A stretch of DNA of 39,994 nucleotides, taken from assembly GCA_937990665.1 (NCBI GenBank), contig CALKRF010000136.1, forward strand, positions 1 to 39,994. Reading direction: 5' to 3'. Positions 24,682 through 33,646 of the stretch are shown here, piece after piece. Every line of letters starts with the position of its first letter. Within the stretch, counting starts at the first letter, position 1. Below the pieces are notes generated by a model, which did not search any database, was not told the DNA's origin, and saw only the letters and a list, made by a program, of their open reading frames with translations. The translations under genes were made by a program, and so were the position numbers. This DNA is from an uncultured Atopobium sp. GTDB lineage: Bacteria > Actinomycetota > Coriobacteriia > Coriobacteriales > Atopobiaceae.

Positions 24682-25929
24682 TTATCTTAACTCCCAAAAA
24701 CGGCCATAAAGCTCGTTTCCAAGCAGCCAGCCCTTCTTGGTAGGCCTATATGAAGCCTTAATCCCAGAATCTGCTGCATCAACGCATTCTAGTAACTCAT
24801 CTTGTACACAGGCATCAAACACTTCTTGTAAAGTTAACGCACCAAATACCTGCTCAGACTCACCCAAAAGCGCAGGCGCAATTGGCTCTGTGAGGCGTAC
24901 ATGGAGCATCAAATCTTCTGCCACAGCCTCTCTGTAGGTCAAAAATTCAACGTCAAACTCTGTCGAGAAAAGCGATACGCCTTCAGCAATTTTATTTGGA
25001 GAATCAAGCACCACAAGTCGCACACGAATAGCGTCTTGTGGTCGCGTTGGTAAAGAGATGTTTTTCTTTGCCAGAGCATCATACTCATACGCTGTCAACA
25101 TACTTGCAGCACTGGTACCTAGACCAAGATACGACTCACCTGTCCAGTATATCTTATTATGCTTGCAACTTTTCTGATTGCGAGCATAACTTGCCACTTC
25201 GTAGCGCTCAAATCCCGCTGCTTGAAGCATCTTTGAAGCCGTTTGCATTCGATCTGCCTGCACGTCATAAGCATTCCATGGAATGTCTTTATCTTGGGTT
25301 TGCTTAGCTAATGCCGTGCCGTCTTCAATAGTAAGTGGATAGACACTCACATGATTTACCCCAAGCGAGATAAACCTTGAAAGCGTGTACTCCCAAGAAC
25401 TCTCTGTTTGCTCAGGAATAGCGCACATGAGATCAACCGACACTTCGTAGCCGCTCTCTTTTGCAGCTAAAACTCCATCGTATGCCAGATCAGCTGAATG
25501 AATTCTGCCAAGCTCCTTAAGCTCATTATCATTAAAACTTTGAACTCCCAAAGAAATTCTCGTTACTCCTCCTGCAGAAAGACTAGCGAGAAGTTCCTCA
25601 GATAGTGAGTCTGGATTTGCTTCCATACTAAATTCAATAGAATGTGTAATAGATGAGGTATGATGCGCCAGATCGACCGCACCCTGACCAAGTAAGCTGG
25701 GAGTTCCACCGCCCATATAAACTGTTTTTGTGGCTGATAACAGACCAAGCTGGGCAGCCTCGTCTAGCTGATGCTTAAGTGCTTTAACGTAATTATTCAT
25801 GCGACTGTCATCTTGTCTTGTAGACCAAGAAGAGAAATCGCAATAGAAGCATTTTTGAGAACAAAACGGAATATGCAGATAAAGTGCAGAGGTAGCCGTT
25901 TGATTGTATTTAGACTGCCAGGAATCCAC
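24682..25929 (-). CDS. hemW: HemW-like radical SAM protein (coproporphyrinogen III oxidase-like)
   Basis: This 415-aa protein has YLHIPFCSQKCFYCDF, with the radical SAM cysteines at about 23, 27 and 30. VYMGGGTPSLL, SMEANPDSL and LGVQSFNDNEL are also typical of the HemN/HemW family. The location after lepA and the single N-terminal cluster favour HemW, a heme-trafficking protein, over true HemN. The start is GTG, 9 nt after the dus stop and without a strong ribosome-binding site, so translation may depend on coupling. It is the last gene of lepA-dus-hemW. Confidence 0.92.
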   Translation of the reverse strand: MDSWQSKYNQTATSALYLHIPFCSQKCFYCDFSSWSTRQDDSRMNNYVKALKHQLDEAAQLGLLSATKTVYMGGGTPSLLGQGAVDLAHHTSSITHSIEFSMEANPDSLSEELLASLSAGGVTRISLGVQSFNDNELKELGRIHSADLAYDGVLAAKESGYEVSVDLMCAIPEQTESSWEYTLSRFISLGVNHVSVYPLTIEDGTALAKQTQDKDIPWNAYDVQADRMQTASKMLQAAGFERYEVASYARNQKSCKHNKIYWTGESYLGLGTSAASMLTAYEYDALAKKNISLPTRPQDAIRVRLVVLDSPNKIAEGVSLFSTEFDVEFLTYREAVAEDLMLHVRLTEPIAPALLGESEQVFGALTLQEVFDACVQDELLECVDAADSGIKASYRPTKKGWLLGNELYGRFWELR

Positions 25930-25938
25930 AACAGACCA

Positions 25939-27030
25939 CTAGCTCATAGATGGATTGTGCTGATGAGATTCCTGCTCACCCTCAAGTTGCTTGACGGTTT
26001 CTTTAATCTCTAGCGCCAGATCAATGAAATCTTGAGCAGTAACACACCTTACTGACTTACCGCGCCAATAGGCAGCGTTTGGAATACCCCTAAAATACCA
26101 GGTAGAGAGGCTTCTTGCGCGAGCAATATGAATGTGGGCAGCGTCAAGTAAACGTACGTGCATCATAAAAGATGCAAGCATCTGATCTAGTGTTGGAACA
26201 AGTGGAGCTTGACCTTCAACTAAAGCTTGAGTGTTCTTGAAAATCCATGGATTACCATAGGTTCCACGAGCAATCATTACAGCTGTCACACCTGTCTCTG
26301 TAAGGGCATGAGACGCCGCTTCAGCAGAGAGCATGTCACCAGAGCCTATTACCGGAATTGAAACAGCATCACAAACTCTATTAACGGTCTCCCACTCCGC
26401 CTGTCCTCGATACATCTGAGTTGCAAAGCGGCCATGAATAGCAACGGCAGACGCTCCCGCAGCTTCCATGGCGCGAGCAAACTCAGGAGCTACTTCCTCA
26501 TCCTGACGTCTACCTCGTCTAATCTTAACGGTAACAGGCACCGCAACCTCAGAAAGACAAGCTTTAACCAGATCTGCAGCAAGCTCTGGGGTATCGAGAA
26601 GGGCTGAGCCCTCCCCTTTTTTGACAACCTTAGGAACAGGACAAGCCATATTGATATCGATAAGAGCAAGTTTATTTCCTAGGCGTTCACTAATCTGAGC
26701 TGACGCTTCTTTAAACTGCTCTGGCTTTGAACCAAAGAGTTGAACAGCAATATCTGGCTCAGTTGAAAGAGGCTCTACAAGCTCCCAGGTTTTCTCGCCA
26801 CCGTAATGAATTCCTGCAACAGAAACCATTTCTGAATACGCAAGACCTGCTCCGCCCGCTCGAGCCATAGTACGATACACACCATCGCTGACGCCGGCCA
26901 TAGGAGCCATAAGCACAGGATTTGCAGACAAGCGCTCCTTAAGTGAAGTACCTGACGCAAAAGGAATAATGCGAGAAGAAAGACCAGCTTCAGGGGCACA
27001 GGTTGCAATAATAGTTTGGAGCGATTCCAC
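25939..27030 (-). CDS. dus: tRNA-dihydrouridine synthase
   Basis: This 363-aa FMN enzyme reduces uridines in tRNA D-loops. LMAPMAGVSDGVYR is the FMN-barrel start. The catalytic cysteine lies in NMACPVPKVVKKGEGSALL. VKIRRGRR, AIHGRFATQMYRGQAEW and IGSGDMLSAEAA are typical Dus segments. It starts with GTG, AAGG lies 5 nt upstream, and the lepA stop is 9 nt away. Subfamily (DusB-like) cannot be fixed by eye. A GGCGAGAAA copy (26791-26799) reads Gly-Glu-Lys. An N-terminal extension of about 40 residues precedes the barrel. Confidence 0.94.
   Translation of the reverse strand: MESLQTIIATCAPEAGLSSRIIPFASGTSLKERLSANPVLMAPMAGVSDGVYRTMARAGGAGLAYSEMVSVAGIHYGGEKTWELVEPLSTEPDIAVQLFGSKPEQFKEASAQISERLGNKLALIDINMACPVPKVVKKGEGSALLDTPELAADLVKACLSEVAVPVTVKIRRGRRQDEEVAPEFARAMEAAGASAVAIHGRFATQMYRGQAEWETVNRVCDAVSIPVIGSGDMLSAEAASHALTETGVTAVMIARGTYGNPWIFKNTQALVEGQAPLVPTLDQMLASFMMHVRLLDAAHIHIARARSLSTWYFRGIPNAAYWRGKSVRCVTAQDFIDLALEIKETVKQLEGEQESHQHNPSMS
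26791..26799 (-). repeat. Copy of dispersed motif GGCGAGAAA
   Basis: A perfect nonamer on the minus strand in dus, within GGTGGCGAGAAAACC, read as Gly-Glu-Lys. Confidence 0.7.
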
Positions 27031-27039
27031 AGATACCTT

Positions 27040-28851
27040 CTACTCGTCATCAACCTTGAGAACAGCCAAGAACGCCTCTTGAGGTACTTCGACTGAGCCA
27101 ATCTGCTTCATGCGCTTCTTACCCTCTTTTTGTTTTTCAAGCAGTTTGCGCTTTCTGGAAATATCACCGCCGTAGCATTTAGCCAAGACGTCCTTTCTAC
27201 GTGCGCGAACGGTAGAGCGAGAAATGATTTTATTGCCAATAGCACCTTGAATAGGAACCTCAAAGAGCTGCTGAGGAATAATGCCTTTAAGCCTGTCGCA
27301 AAGACCACGAGCAAGATCATATGCTTTGTCTTTGTGAACAATAAACGAAAGCGCATCAACAACGTCTCCAGCAAGCAAGATATCAAGCTTAACCAGGTCA
27401 GAAGTACGATACGAATCAAACTCATAGTCAAGTGAGGCATAACCTTTGGTTCTACTCTTAAGCTGGTCAAAGAAATCCAAGATAAGCTCGGCCAAAGGAA
27501 TGCTAAAGATCATCTCGACGGACTTATCAGACAGATACACCATGTCTTCAGATACACCACGATGATCAACAACAAGCTGCATAACCGTACCAACAAACTC
27601 AGGAGGCACAATAATCTTTGCCTTTAGGTATGGCTCATCAATGCGGTCAATCTTGGTAACCTCTGGAAGATCTTGAGGACTGGTAATCTCAATCATAGTT
27701 CCATCGGTCTTATATACGTGATAGTCAACAGAGGGACTGGTAGCAATCAAGTCCAGGTCAAACTCACGCTCAAGACGTTCTTTGACAACCTCCATGTGGA
27801 GAAGACCCAAAAAGCCTACTCTGAAGCCAAATCCCAAAGCAACAGACGTCTCTGGAGACCACGTAAGAGATGGATCATTAACGTGCAACTTATCAAGTGC
27901 GTCACGGAGATTCTCGTACTGTTTGTTATCAACCGGGAAAAGACCGGTAAATACCATTGGTTTTGCCTCACGATAACCTGGCAGTGGTTCTGCACAAGGA
28001 TTTTGCTTATAGGTAAGCGTATCTCCAACGCGGACAGCTTCAGGGTCTTTGAGGCCAGTTACCACATAGCCAACCTCACCAACGGAAAGCTGCTCAACAG
28101 CCATCTCAAGAGGCCTCTTAGCGCCAACTTCCTCAACAAGAAAAGGCGTAGAGCTCTGCATCATAAGCAGCTGATCGCCCGCTTTGATTGAGCCGTCAAA
28201 AACACGTACTGTAGCTACAACACCTCTGAACTGGTCAAAGTACGAGTCAAGAATAAGCGCCTTAAGAGGTGCCGTAGGGTCTCCCTTTGGAGGAGAAACC
28301 AAGTACACCAAAGCCTCAAGAAGCTCATGGATACCCTCGCCAGTCTTGCCGGAAACGCATACGGCATCATCAGCTGGGATTGCAAGAACATCCTCAATTT
28401 CTGCACGAACCTCTTCAGGACGAGCAGACGGAAGATCAATCTTATTAATTGCAGGAACAATATCCAGGTTGGCATTCATGGCAAGCATAGCGTTTGAGAC
28501 TGTTTGAGCCTCCACACCTTGCGTTGCATCAACAACCAACACCGCTCCTTCGCAGGCAGCCAAAGACCTTGAGACCTCATAGGTAAAGTCAACGTGGCCC
28601 GGAGTGTCAATCAGGTTGAACTGATAGCGCTCTCCATCATCTGCGTCATACATGACGCGGACAGCGTTTGATTTGATGGTAATTCCTCGCTCACGTTCAA
28701 TGTCCATAGTGTCCAAGAGCTGTGACTCCATATCACGTTCTTCAACGGTATGAGTAAGCTCCAAAATGCGGTCACTGATGGTAGATTTACCGTGATCGAT
28801 GTGCGCAACAATAGAGAAGTTGCGAATATGTGAAGTATCCTGTGTATTCAT
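27040..28851 (-). CDS. lepA: Elongation factor 4 (LepA)
   Basis: This 603-aa translational GTPase back-translocates stalled ribosomes or aids their assembly. G1 is AHIDHGKST (about residues 16-24), followed by DTMDIERERGITIK, DTPGHVDF and NKIDLP. The C-terminal LepA domain ends in KRKLLEKQKEGKKRMKQIG. The start MNTQDTSHIRNFSIVAHID matches the usual LepA N-terminus, so the ATG is secure. However, no ribosome-binding site precedes it, and a -10 box ends 7 nt before it, so the mRNA is probably leaderless. It diverges from rpsT. Confidence 0.97.
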   Translation of the reverse strand: MNTQDTSHIRNFSIVAHIDHGKSTISDRILELTHTVEERDMESQLLDTMDIERERGITIKSNAVRVMYDADDGERYQFNLIDTPGHVDFTYEVSRSLAACEGAVLVVDATQGVEAQTVSNAMLAMNANLDIVPAINKIDLPSARPEEVRAEIEDVLAIPADDAVCVSGKTGEGIHELLEALVYLVSPPKGDPTAPLKALILDSYFDQFRGVVATVRVFDGSIKAGDQLLMMQSSTPFLVEEVGAKRPLEMAVEQLSVGEVGYVVTGLKDPEAVRVGDTLTYKQNPCAEPLPGYREAKPMVFTGLFPVDNKQYENLRDALDKLHVNDPSLTWSPETSVALGFGFRVGFLGLLHMEVVKERLEREFDLDLIATSPSVDYHVYKTDGTMIEITSPQDLPEVTKIDRIDEPYLKAKIIVPPEFVGTVMQLVVDHRGVSEDMVYLSDKSVEMIFSIPLAELILDFFDQLKSRTKGYASLDYEFDSYRTSDLVKLDILLAGDVVDALSFIVHKDKAYDLARGLCDRLKGIIPQQLFEVPIQGAIGNKIISRSTVRARRKDVLAKCYGGDISRKRKLLEKQKEGKKRMKQIGSVEVPQEAFLAVLKVDDE

Positions 28852-28858
28852 AAGGAAA

Positions 28859-28864
28859 ATAATA
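28859..28864 (-). promoter_or_regulatory. lepA -10 element (leaderless transcript)
   Basis: TATTAT on the minus strand ends exactly 7 nt before the lepA ATG, which places the transcription start on the A of the start codon. There is no clear -35. The region overlaps the rpsT promoter on the other strand. Confidence 0.5.
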
Positions 28865-28892
28865 GCGTAAAGTACCCCCTTCGTGCTATACT
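28863..28892 (+). promoter_or_regulatory. rpsT promoter (extended -10)
   Basis: TG-C-TATACT (28884-28892) is an extended -10. The -35 is not consensus, but TAGCGTAA (28863-28870) lies 16 nt upstream of the -10. The start point falls near 28899, about 60 nt before the GTG. Confidence 0.65.
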
Positions 28893-28959
28893 TCTAAAGC
28901 TGCCTCAAACGTGTCTCAGCGAAGAGGCCTCACATAGTAAACACCGAAAGGAACCGCAC

Positions 28960-29223
28960 GTGGCTAACATCAAGTCTCAGAAGAAGCGTATTCTCACCGC
29001 TGAGAAGGCACGCCAGCGCAACAAGGCTGTCCGTTCCGAGCTTAAGACTGCTATTAAGGCAGTTCGTACTGCTGTTGAGGCAGGCCAGCTTGAGGACGCA
29101 CAGGTTGCAGCTAACAAGGCATCCCGTCTTCTTGACAAGGCTGCTTCTAAGGGCATCGTACACAAGAATCAGGCTGCTCAGCGTAAGAGCGGCGTTCAGA
29201 AGCTTGTTAACACCCTTAAGTAG
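28960..29223 (+). CDS. rpsT: 30S ribosomal protein bS20
   Basis: This 87-aa S20 is very basic and Ala/Lys-rich and binds 16S rRNA. ANIKSQKKRILTAEKARQRN at the N-terminus and KGIVHKNQAAQRKSGVQKL near the end are typical of the family. The start is GTG with AAAGGA 8 nt upstream. It is the only plus-strand gene here, is monocistronic, and has its own promoter and terminator. A divergent lepA next to rpsT is common in bacteria. Confidence 0.98.
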   Translation: MANIKSQKKRILTAEKARQRNKAVRSELKTAIKAVRTAVEAGQLEDAQVAANKASRLLDKAASKGIVHKNQAAQRKSGVQKLVNTLK

Positions 29224-29246
29224 CTCTTATCTACTTTTAACTTTTT

Positions 29247-29275
29247 AAAACGGACTCCTTGGAGTCCGTTTTTTC
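29247..29275. terminator. Intrinsic terminator of rpsT, probably bidirectional
   Basis: AAAACGGACTCC and GGAGTCCGTTTT form a 12-bp inverted repeat followed by a T-run on the plus strand. The minus side also ends in TTTT, so it can terminate convergent holA transcription as well. Confidence 0.88.
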
Positions 29276-29294
29276 TTACCTTAATTCTTTGAAT

Positions 29295-30266
29295 CTACAC
29301 ATTTGAGACGCCACGTAAAGCAAAGATAAGCTTGGTCATTGTGGTTGTTTTATCTTCTCCACTCTTAAGACCACGTTCTGCATCTGCACAGAGACTCAAA
29401 ATATGCTCAAGCTCGCCATCAGCAAATTGGCGCGCCCACCGTGCATAATTTCTTACTTGCCAGTCCTGCTTACCTAAAACTGAGGCAATTTCCCGTTCTG
29501 TACCGCGCTTGACCATAGACCTAGCGCAAATGAGTTCTCTTACACGTCCGGTCATAAGCGATAGATTGCCAATAGCTCCCGACTCATCCATCTGACTGTA
29601 AAGCTCCAGAGCCTTTGGAGCATTTCTCGCGGACAAACTGTCGAGAAAATCCCACGGCTTGACCTCAACCACTCGTGCAACATGAGTTTCTACAAACTGA
29701 ACGTCAATTGCACCAGGACGACCCAGCAGAGCTGCTAGGGATTTGACTTGAGAATCAAGCATGGTGGTATTATCGCCAACACGACTTATAAGCTCATTGG
29801 CCACATTTAGAGGAATTTGTAGTCCGTACTTTCTTCCAAGATCCCCTATATATTTAGGCAATTCTTTTCGAGAAATTGCACCACAATTAATAACTGCAAG
29901 CTTGCCTAATGCATCAACTGCTTTGTAAAGTCTTGTAGTTTTTGCAAGCGTCTGTGCAGAAAGCATCAGTGTAGTAGTTGGATTAGGATTTTTAAGATAC
30001 TCGACAAGAGCTTCTGATACAGACTTAGGCAATTTACCAGCATCGTCAATAACAACAATTCGCCTAAAATCACCCATAGGAAGTGTTTGAGCAGAAGACA
30101 AAACAGATTCTGGAGTCAGCTCAGCACTTACAGAAATCTCATCAAGGTTAAAGGTAATAAAGCTCTGGTTAAGACGGCTTTTAAGCTTATCAATAGCCCT
30201 TGCACGCTTCATCTCATCAGGGCCAACAGCCAAATATGCAGCTAGTAACTTAGCCTGCTCCGCCAT
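29295..30266 (-). CDS. holA: DNA polymerase III delta subunit
   Basis: This 323-aa clamp-loader subunit opens the beta clamp. It has the AAA+-like HolA fold: LLAAYLAVGPDEMKRARAID, IVVIDDAGKLPKSVSEALVE, and TTTLMLSAQTLAKTTRLYKA. The start overlaps the comEC end by 17 nt, an order (comEA-comEC-holA) common in Gram-positives and actinobacteria. It is followed by the convergent rpsT terminator. Clamp-loader delta lacks Walker motifs, as seen here. Confidence 0.92.
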   Translation of the reverse strand: MAEQAKLLAAYLAVGPDEMKRARAIDKLKSRLNQSFITFNLDEISVSAELTPESVLSSAQTLPMGDFRRIVVIDDAGKLPKSVSEALVEYLKNPNPTTTLMLSAQTLAKTTRLYKAVDALGKLAVINCGAISRKELPKYIGDLGRKYGLQIPLNVANELISRVGDNTTMLDSQVKSLAALLGRPGAIDVQFVETHVARVVEVKPWDFLDSLSARNAPKALELYSQMDESGAIGNLSLMTGRVRELICARSMVKRGTEREIASVLGKQDWQVRNYARWARQFADGELEHILSLCADAERGLKSGEDKTTTMTKLIFALRGVSNV

Positions 30267-32625
30267 CTTTTTCCTCCTCTAATTCTGTATCTACTTTAGC
30301 ATGTTGCACGCTCACCCTAGGTCCATGTTCTCCGGGAAATACGGTGACGTCTCCATAATCTTTTGTGCAATAAAATCTTGCACCAACACCCTCTAAGATA
30401 TCCACTGCTTCCTGTTTAGGATGTCCATAACGATTATTCTTTCCAGCACTTGCAACCGCTACCTCTGGTTTTAGCGCACGAGCAGTTTCTGGATAAAGTG
30501 ACTTTGCCGCTCCATGATGTCCAACTTTCAAAAAATCGATATCGCCGACATCACCCGATGTTACCGTCTCTTTTGTTTGATCTCTTTCAGCGTCTCCCGT
30601 TAAAAGCGTAGTTAGGGTATTCTGACCATCGTTATACGTTACGTACAACTCAACCGATGCATTATTAGCTTCTTTAGCTTTATATCCCCTATGTGGCCAC
30701 ACCACCCGGACATGAAAGCGACCTACATCAAATTCATCACCATATAAAACTTCATAAGAACCACTACCAGAAATCCTCTGAATGGCTTTTTGTAACTCAG
30801 GCTTTTCTTGCTTTGTTATTCCTTCTCCAACTAATACCCGACCCGCCTTTACCGAGCCAACCATATACCTCACGCCACCAGCATGGTCTTCATCAAGGTG
30901 TGTAAGCAAAATTGCATCAAGATATGAAATGTGTTGTCGCTCCAAGGCATCGTTAACTACATCTCCCACGCTTGTATCTACAAGCAGGGAGTGCGCGCCA
31001 TCGCTCAGCAATATGGCATCTCCCTGACCAATATCCATCACACAAATCCTTGTTGGCGAGAAAAACCTCCAATAGATACTTAAACCCAAAATAAGCATAA
31101 CTACCATTGAACATATGCCAACTAAAACCGCTCTTTTTCCCTTAGGCCAAAACAAATAGAGCACCACCATTGCCACAAACACAAGCAATGAAACTATCCA
31201 ACTCATGTCAGTTAACGGCACACTTGCAAAAGATCTTTCAGATAAAAAAGAAGCGAGAATCTCTATAAGCTGACCAAGAGAATCAACTAGAAAAAGAGCA
31301 ATATCTTGAACTGGCTTAAAGCCACTAAAAACTAGTACCCCAATTCCAAACAAGCTCAGAAGAGAAAACAAGCTTGTAATTAAGGCACTTGAGAGAGGTG
31401 CAAGTAACGAAAAGTGACCAAAATACACACATGAAATTGGAAGGCATGAGAGCTGAGCAACTGTTGTTGCACACATAGTGTTACGTACATGAGAAAACGG
31501 TTTTCTCAAAACCTTCTGCACTTTTCCATAGCCAGATAAGTGAAAGGCAATTTTTGCATAGTACTGAGCTAGACCACCGTATATATTTATTCCAAAAATA
31601 CAAGCTAGTGACAAGGTAAAAGCAATGTTTACGCTCAGCTGCGGATCAACACAGAGCATGAGTAGAGCCATTGTAGAAACAGCTGATAACGTGTGTTGTT
31701 TCCTGCCAACACAATGCATAACGTATTTTTGTTCAACAAGAAGTATTGCCCTTATTGCAGACGCAGGTAATCCACAAAAAAGTGCGTAACTACTGAGTAG
31801 AAATAAATTCACTACTCCTCTCAAAAGTGGTTTTAACGTCAACTTTTTAAGCAAAGCATCAATAAAGGTAGAGAGAATTACTATGTGACAACTAGATATT
31901 GCTATAAGGTGCATAAGACCACAGCGCATAAATATCCGAGGAATGTTAAAACTATACAAGCTAGGTCTATAGGCACAAAGGCCACACGCAGCTAATGCTC
32001 GACCAAAGCTCGCCTCTGGTTGAAGTTGAGAAATGCAGCTTTCTCTAAATTGAGCAACTTCCCCAACAATTCCCTCATCATGAGTTGTGGAATTTACCTT
32101 GGTTATCTGAATTGAACCAAGTACTCCCCTCTTAAATTGTTCTTCTGAAAACTCTTTATCTTTATACCGAGTAAACCTCCCTTCGCAGCACAGATGTGTT
32201 TCTCGTAAGATTGGTTCTTTGGCATGTATGCCAACAGACCCGATACAGCCACCTTGGTAAAAGACAGACGCCTGACCAGTCCATGCATGATTTTTGTAGA
32301 CTAAATCTCTTGAAACAACTAGCTCAAAATCATGTATGGAAGTTGACTCTAAAAGATTCACTGATGCCATTTGACTGTCGTATATAAAAGAAGATCTGAT
32401 AAGAATACTTACAAGTAAGAGTAAAACTACCCCAACAGTCATAATGCTGGTATGCGCATGCTTTACATACCAAAATCCTAAAGCAGCAGCCGCACAGATT
32501 CCTAGAATATGAATCAGAGCAGTATTGAGCGTTGCGCTTTTTGCAATAAAAACTTGAAGCCATAAGCAAACAAAAAGCAAGGTACAGAGGCTATATGGAA
32601 TAAAAGGGCGAGAAGGCTGCTCCAT
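30250..32625 (-). CDS. comEC: DNA internalization protein ComEC/Rec2
   Basis: This 791-aa channel protein is for single-stranded DNA import. N-terminal membrane helices and a soluble ComEC N-domain are followed by the Competence region (AFGRALAACGLCAYRPSLY is not seen contiguously, but ISSCHIVILS and ASAIRAILLVEQKYV are). About ten helices are present in all. The C-terminal metallo-beta-lactamase domain has MDIGQGDAILL, HLDEDHAGG and LKVGHHGAAKS, so its metal ligands look intact. I chose the ATG at 32625, 4 nt after the comEA stop. A longer reading begins with TTG. Two motif copies lie in it (31055, 32607). Confidence 0.92.
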   Translation of the reverse strand: MEQPSRPFIPYSLCTLLFVCLWLQVFIAKSATLNTALIHILGICAAAALGFWYVKHAHTSIMTVGVVLLLLVSILIRSSFIYDSQMASVNLLESTSIHDFELVVSRDLVYKNHAWTGQASVFYQGGCIGSVGIHAKEPILRETHLCCEGRFTRYKDKEFSEEQFKRGVLGSIQITKVNSTTHDEGIVGEVAQFRESCISQLQPEASFGRALAACGLCAYRPSLYSFNIPRIFMRCGLMHLIAISSCHIVILSTFIDALLKKLTLKPLLRGVVNLFLLSSYALFCGLPASAIRAILLVEQKYVMHCVGRKQHTLSAVSTMALLMLCVDPQLSVNIAFTLSLACIFGINIYGGLAQYYAKIAFHLSGYGKVQKVLRKPFSHVRNTMCATTVAQLSCLPISCVYFGHFSLLAPLSSALITSLFSLLSLFGIGVLVFSGFKPVQDIALFLVDSLGQLIEILASFLSERSFASVPLTDMSWIVSLLVFVAMVVLYLFWPKGKRAVLVGICSMVVMLILGLSIYWRFFSPTRICVMDIGQGDAILLSDGAHSLLVDTSVGDVVNDALERQHISYLDAILLTHLDEDHAGGVRYMVGSVKAGRVLVGEGITKQEKPELQKAIQRISGSGSYEVLYGDEFDVGRFHVRVVWPHRGYKAKEANNASVELYVTYNDGQNTLTTLLTGDAERDQTKETVTSGDVGDIDFLKVGHHGAAKSLYPETARALKPEVAVASAGKNNRYGHPKQEAVDILEGVGARFYCTKDYGDVTVFPGEHGPRVSVQHAKVDTELEEEKDGGAG
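31055..31063 (+). repeat. Copy of dispersed motif GGCGAGAAA
   Basis: A perfect nonamer on the plus strand within comEC, extended to GGCGAGAAAAACC. The coding strand reads Phe-Phe-Ser-Pro. Confidence 0.7.
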
Positions 32626-32629
32626 CGTC

Positions 32630-33382
32630 TTAGACACGAATATTGTCCTTAAGCTGATCAAACTTTTTCTGACCAATACCAGAAACGCGCATCAAATCTT
32701 CAGTGGTCTTAAAGGGTCCATTCTTTTGTCTGTCTGCAACAATTCGCTTAGCCAATCCTTCTCCAACGCCATGAAGCTTGGTAAATTCTTCTACGGTTGC
32801 TCGATTAATATCTACAACTGTCTTTTTGTCACTTTTCTTATCTGTCTGATTGTTGCTCGTGGCTTTATTTTGATCTGGCTGCAAAATCTCTGGCGGCGCC
32901 TCTTCTCCCTTTCGAGGAATATAAATTTTTTGACCATCTTCAACAGGAGACGCTAGATTAATGCCTTGACTGTTGGCATCTTCAGTCAAGCCACCTGCTA
33001 TTTGAATTGCGTCGTTTACACGGGGATTTACCATCTGAAGTGCATACAGACCAGGTGATTTAACGGCTCCATCAACATGAACCATCATTTGAGGAGATGC
33101 TTCTTTAATCTTATGGTCATCTCCCGGTTGTTCTACAGTCTTATCCTCTTGCGAGTGCTGTGGATTTTCCGCAACAATCGCTCCCTGTGTAGAGCTTGCT
33201 TGATTATGTGACCTGTCAAAAGACTCTGATGTTCCAGCGCTTATCATCCCAATAAATACAACTACTGAAACAATGCCTAGGACAACCACAGCAAAAACCG
33301 CTAAGAGTTGCTGCTTAGAGAGGTTAGACCTTCTCATCAATTTATTAATTATTTGAGTGCGGTTATTTGAAATCTGAGCCAT
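32630..33382 (-). CDS. comEA: Competence DNA receptor ComEA
   Basis: This 250-aa membrane-anchored DNA-binding protein has one N-terminal helix (about residues 26-47) and a polar linker. An SLBB domain (about 99-156, VHVDGAVKSPGLYAL) follows. A C-terminal helix-hairpin-helix domain (about 189-250, with LHGVGEGLAKRIVADR and VSGIGQKKFDQLK) binds double-stranded DNA outside the cell. The ATG follows GAGGTGAT. comEC starts 4 nt after the stop. The upstream region has a direct repeat TTTAGGACAA. Confidence 0.95.
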   Translation of the reverse strand: MAQISNNRTQIINKLMRRSNLSKQQLLAVFAVVVLGIVSVVVFIGMISAGTSESFDRSHNQASSTQGAIVAENPQHSQEDKTVEQPGDDHKIKEASPQMMVHVDGAVKSPGLYALQMVNPRVNDAIQIAGGLTEDANSQGINLASPVEDGQKIYIPRKGEEAPPEILQPDQNKATSNNQTDKKSDKKTVVDINRATVEEFTKLHGVGEGLAKRIVADRQKNGPFKTTEDLMRVSGIGQKKFDQLKDNIRV

Positions 33383-33455
33383 ACAATCACCTCAGATTTA
33401 TATTCAACTATTAGGTTAATAAGAAACGCGACTTTTAACTATTTATCTAGTGATC

Positions 33456-33542
33456 TTGTCCTAAAATTGCTGGTAATTTGACACAGTTATAAACAATTTC
33501 CAGATAAGTGAAGCAAACTGAAATCAACAAAATTGTCCTAAA
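33456..33542 (-). promoter_or_regulatory. Direct repeat TTTAGGACAA upstream of comEA
   Basis: Two identical decamers (33456-33465 and 33533-33542, same orientation) lie 77 nt apart in the 264-nt gap between thiI and comEA. A TATAAC-like -10 lies between them. They could bind a competence regulator, but no regulator is identifiable. Confidence 0.4.
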
Positions 33543-33569
33543 TAAGATTATCAATCCACTCAAATAAAA

Positions 33570-33594
33570 AATCCGCCCCTTCACGGGACGGATT
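33570..33594 (-). terminator. Intrinsic terminator of mihF-gmk-rpoZ-thiI
   Basis: AATCCGTCCC-type stem on the minus strand, with a 9-10 bp GC-rich core (CCGCCC/GGGACGG with one mismatch), is followed by TTTTTTATTT. It lies 52 nt after the thiI stop. Confidence 0.85.
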
Positions 33595-33646
33595 CTTAAA
33601 ATGCATCTAAGCAAAGCCATCAAAGCCTTTGATCTGCAGGAATATC

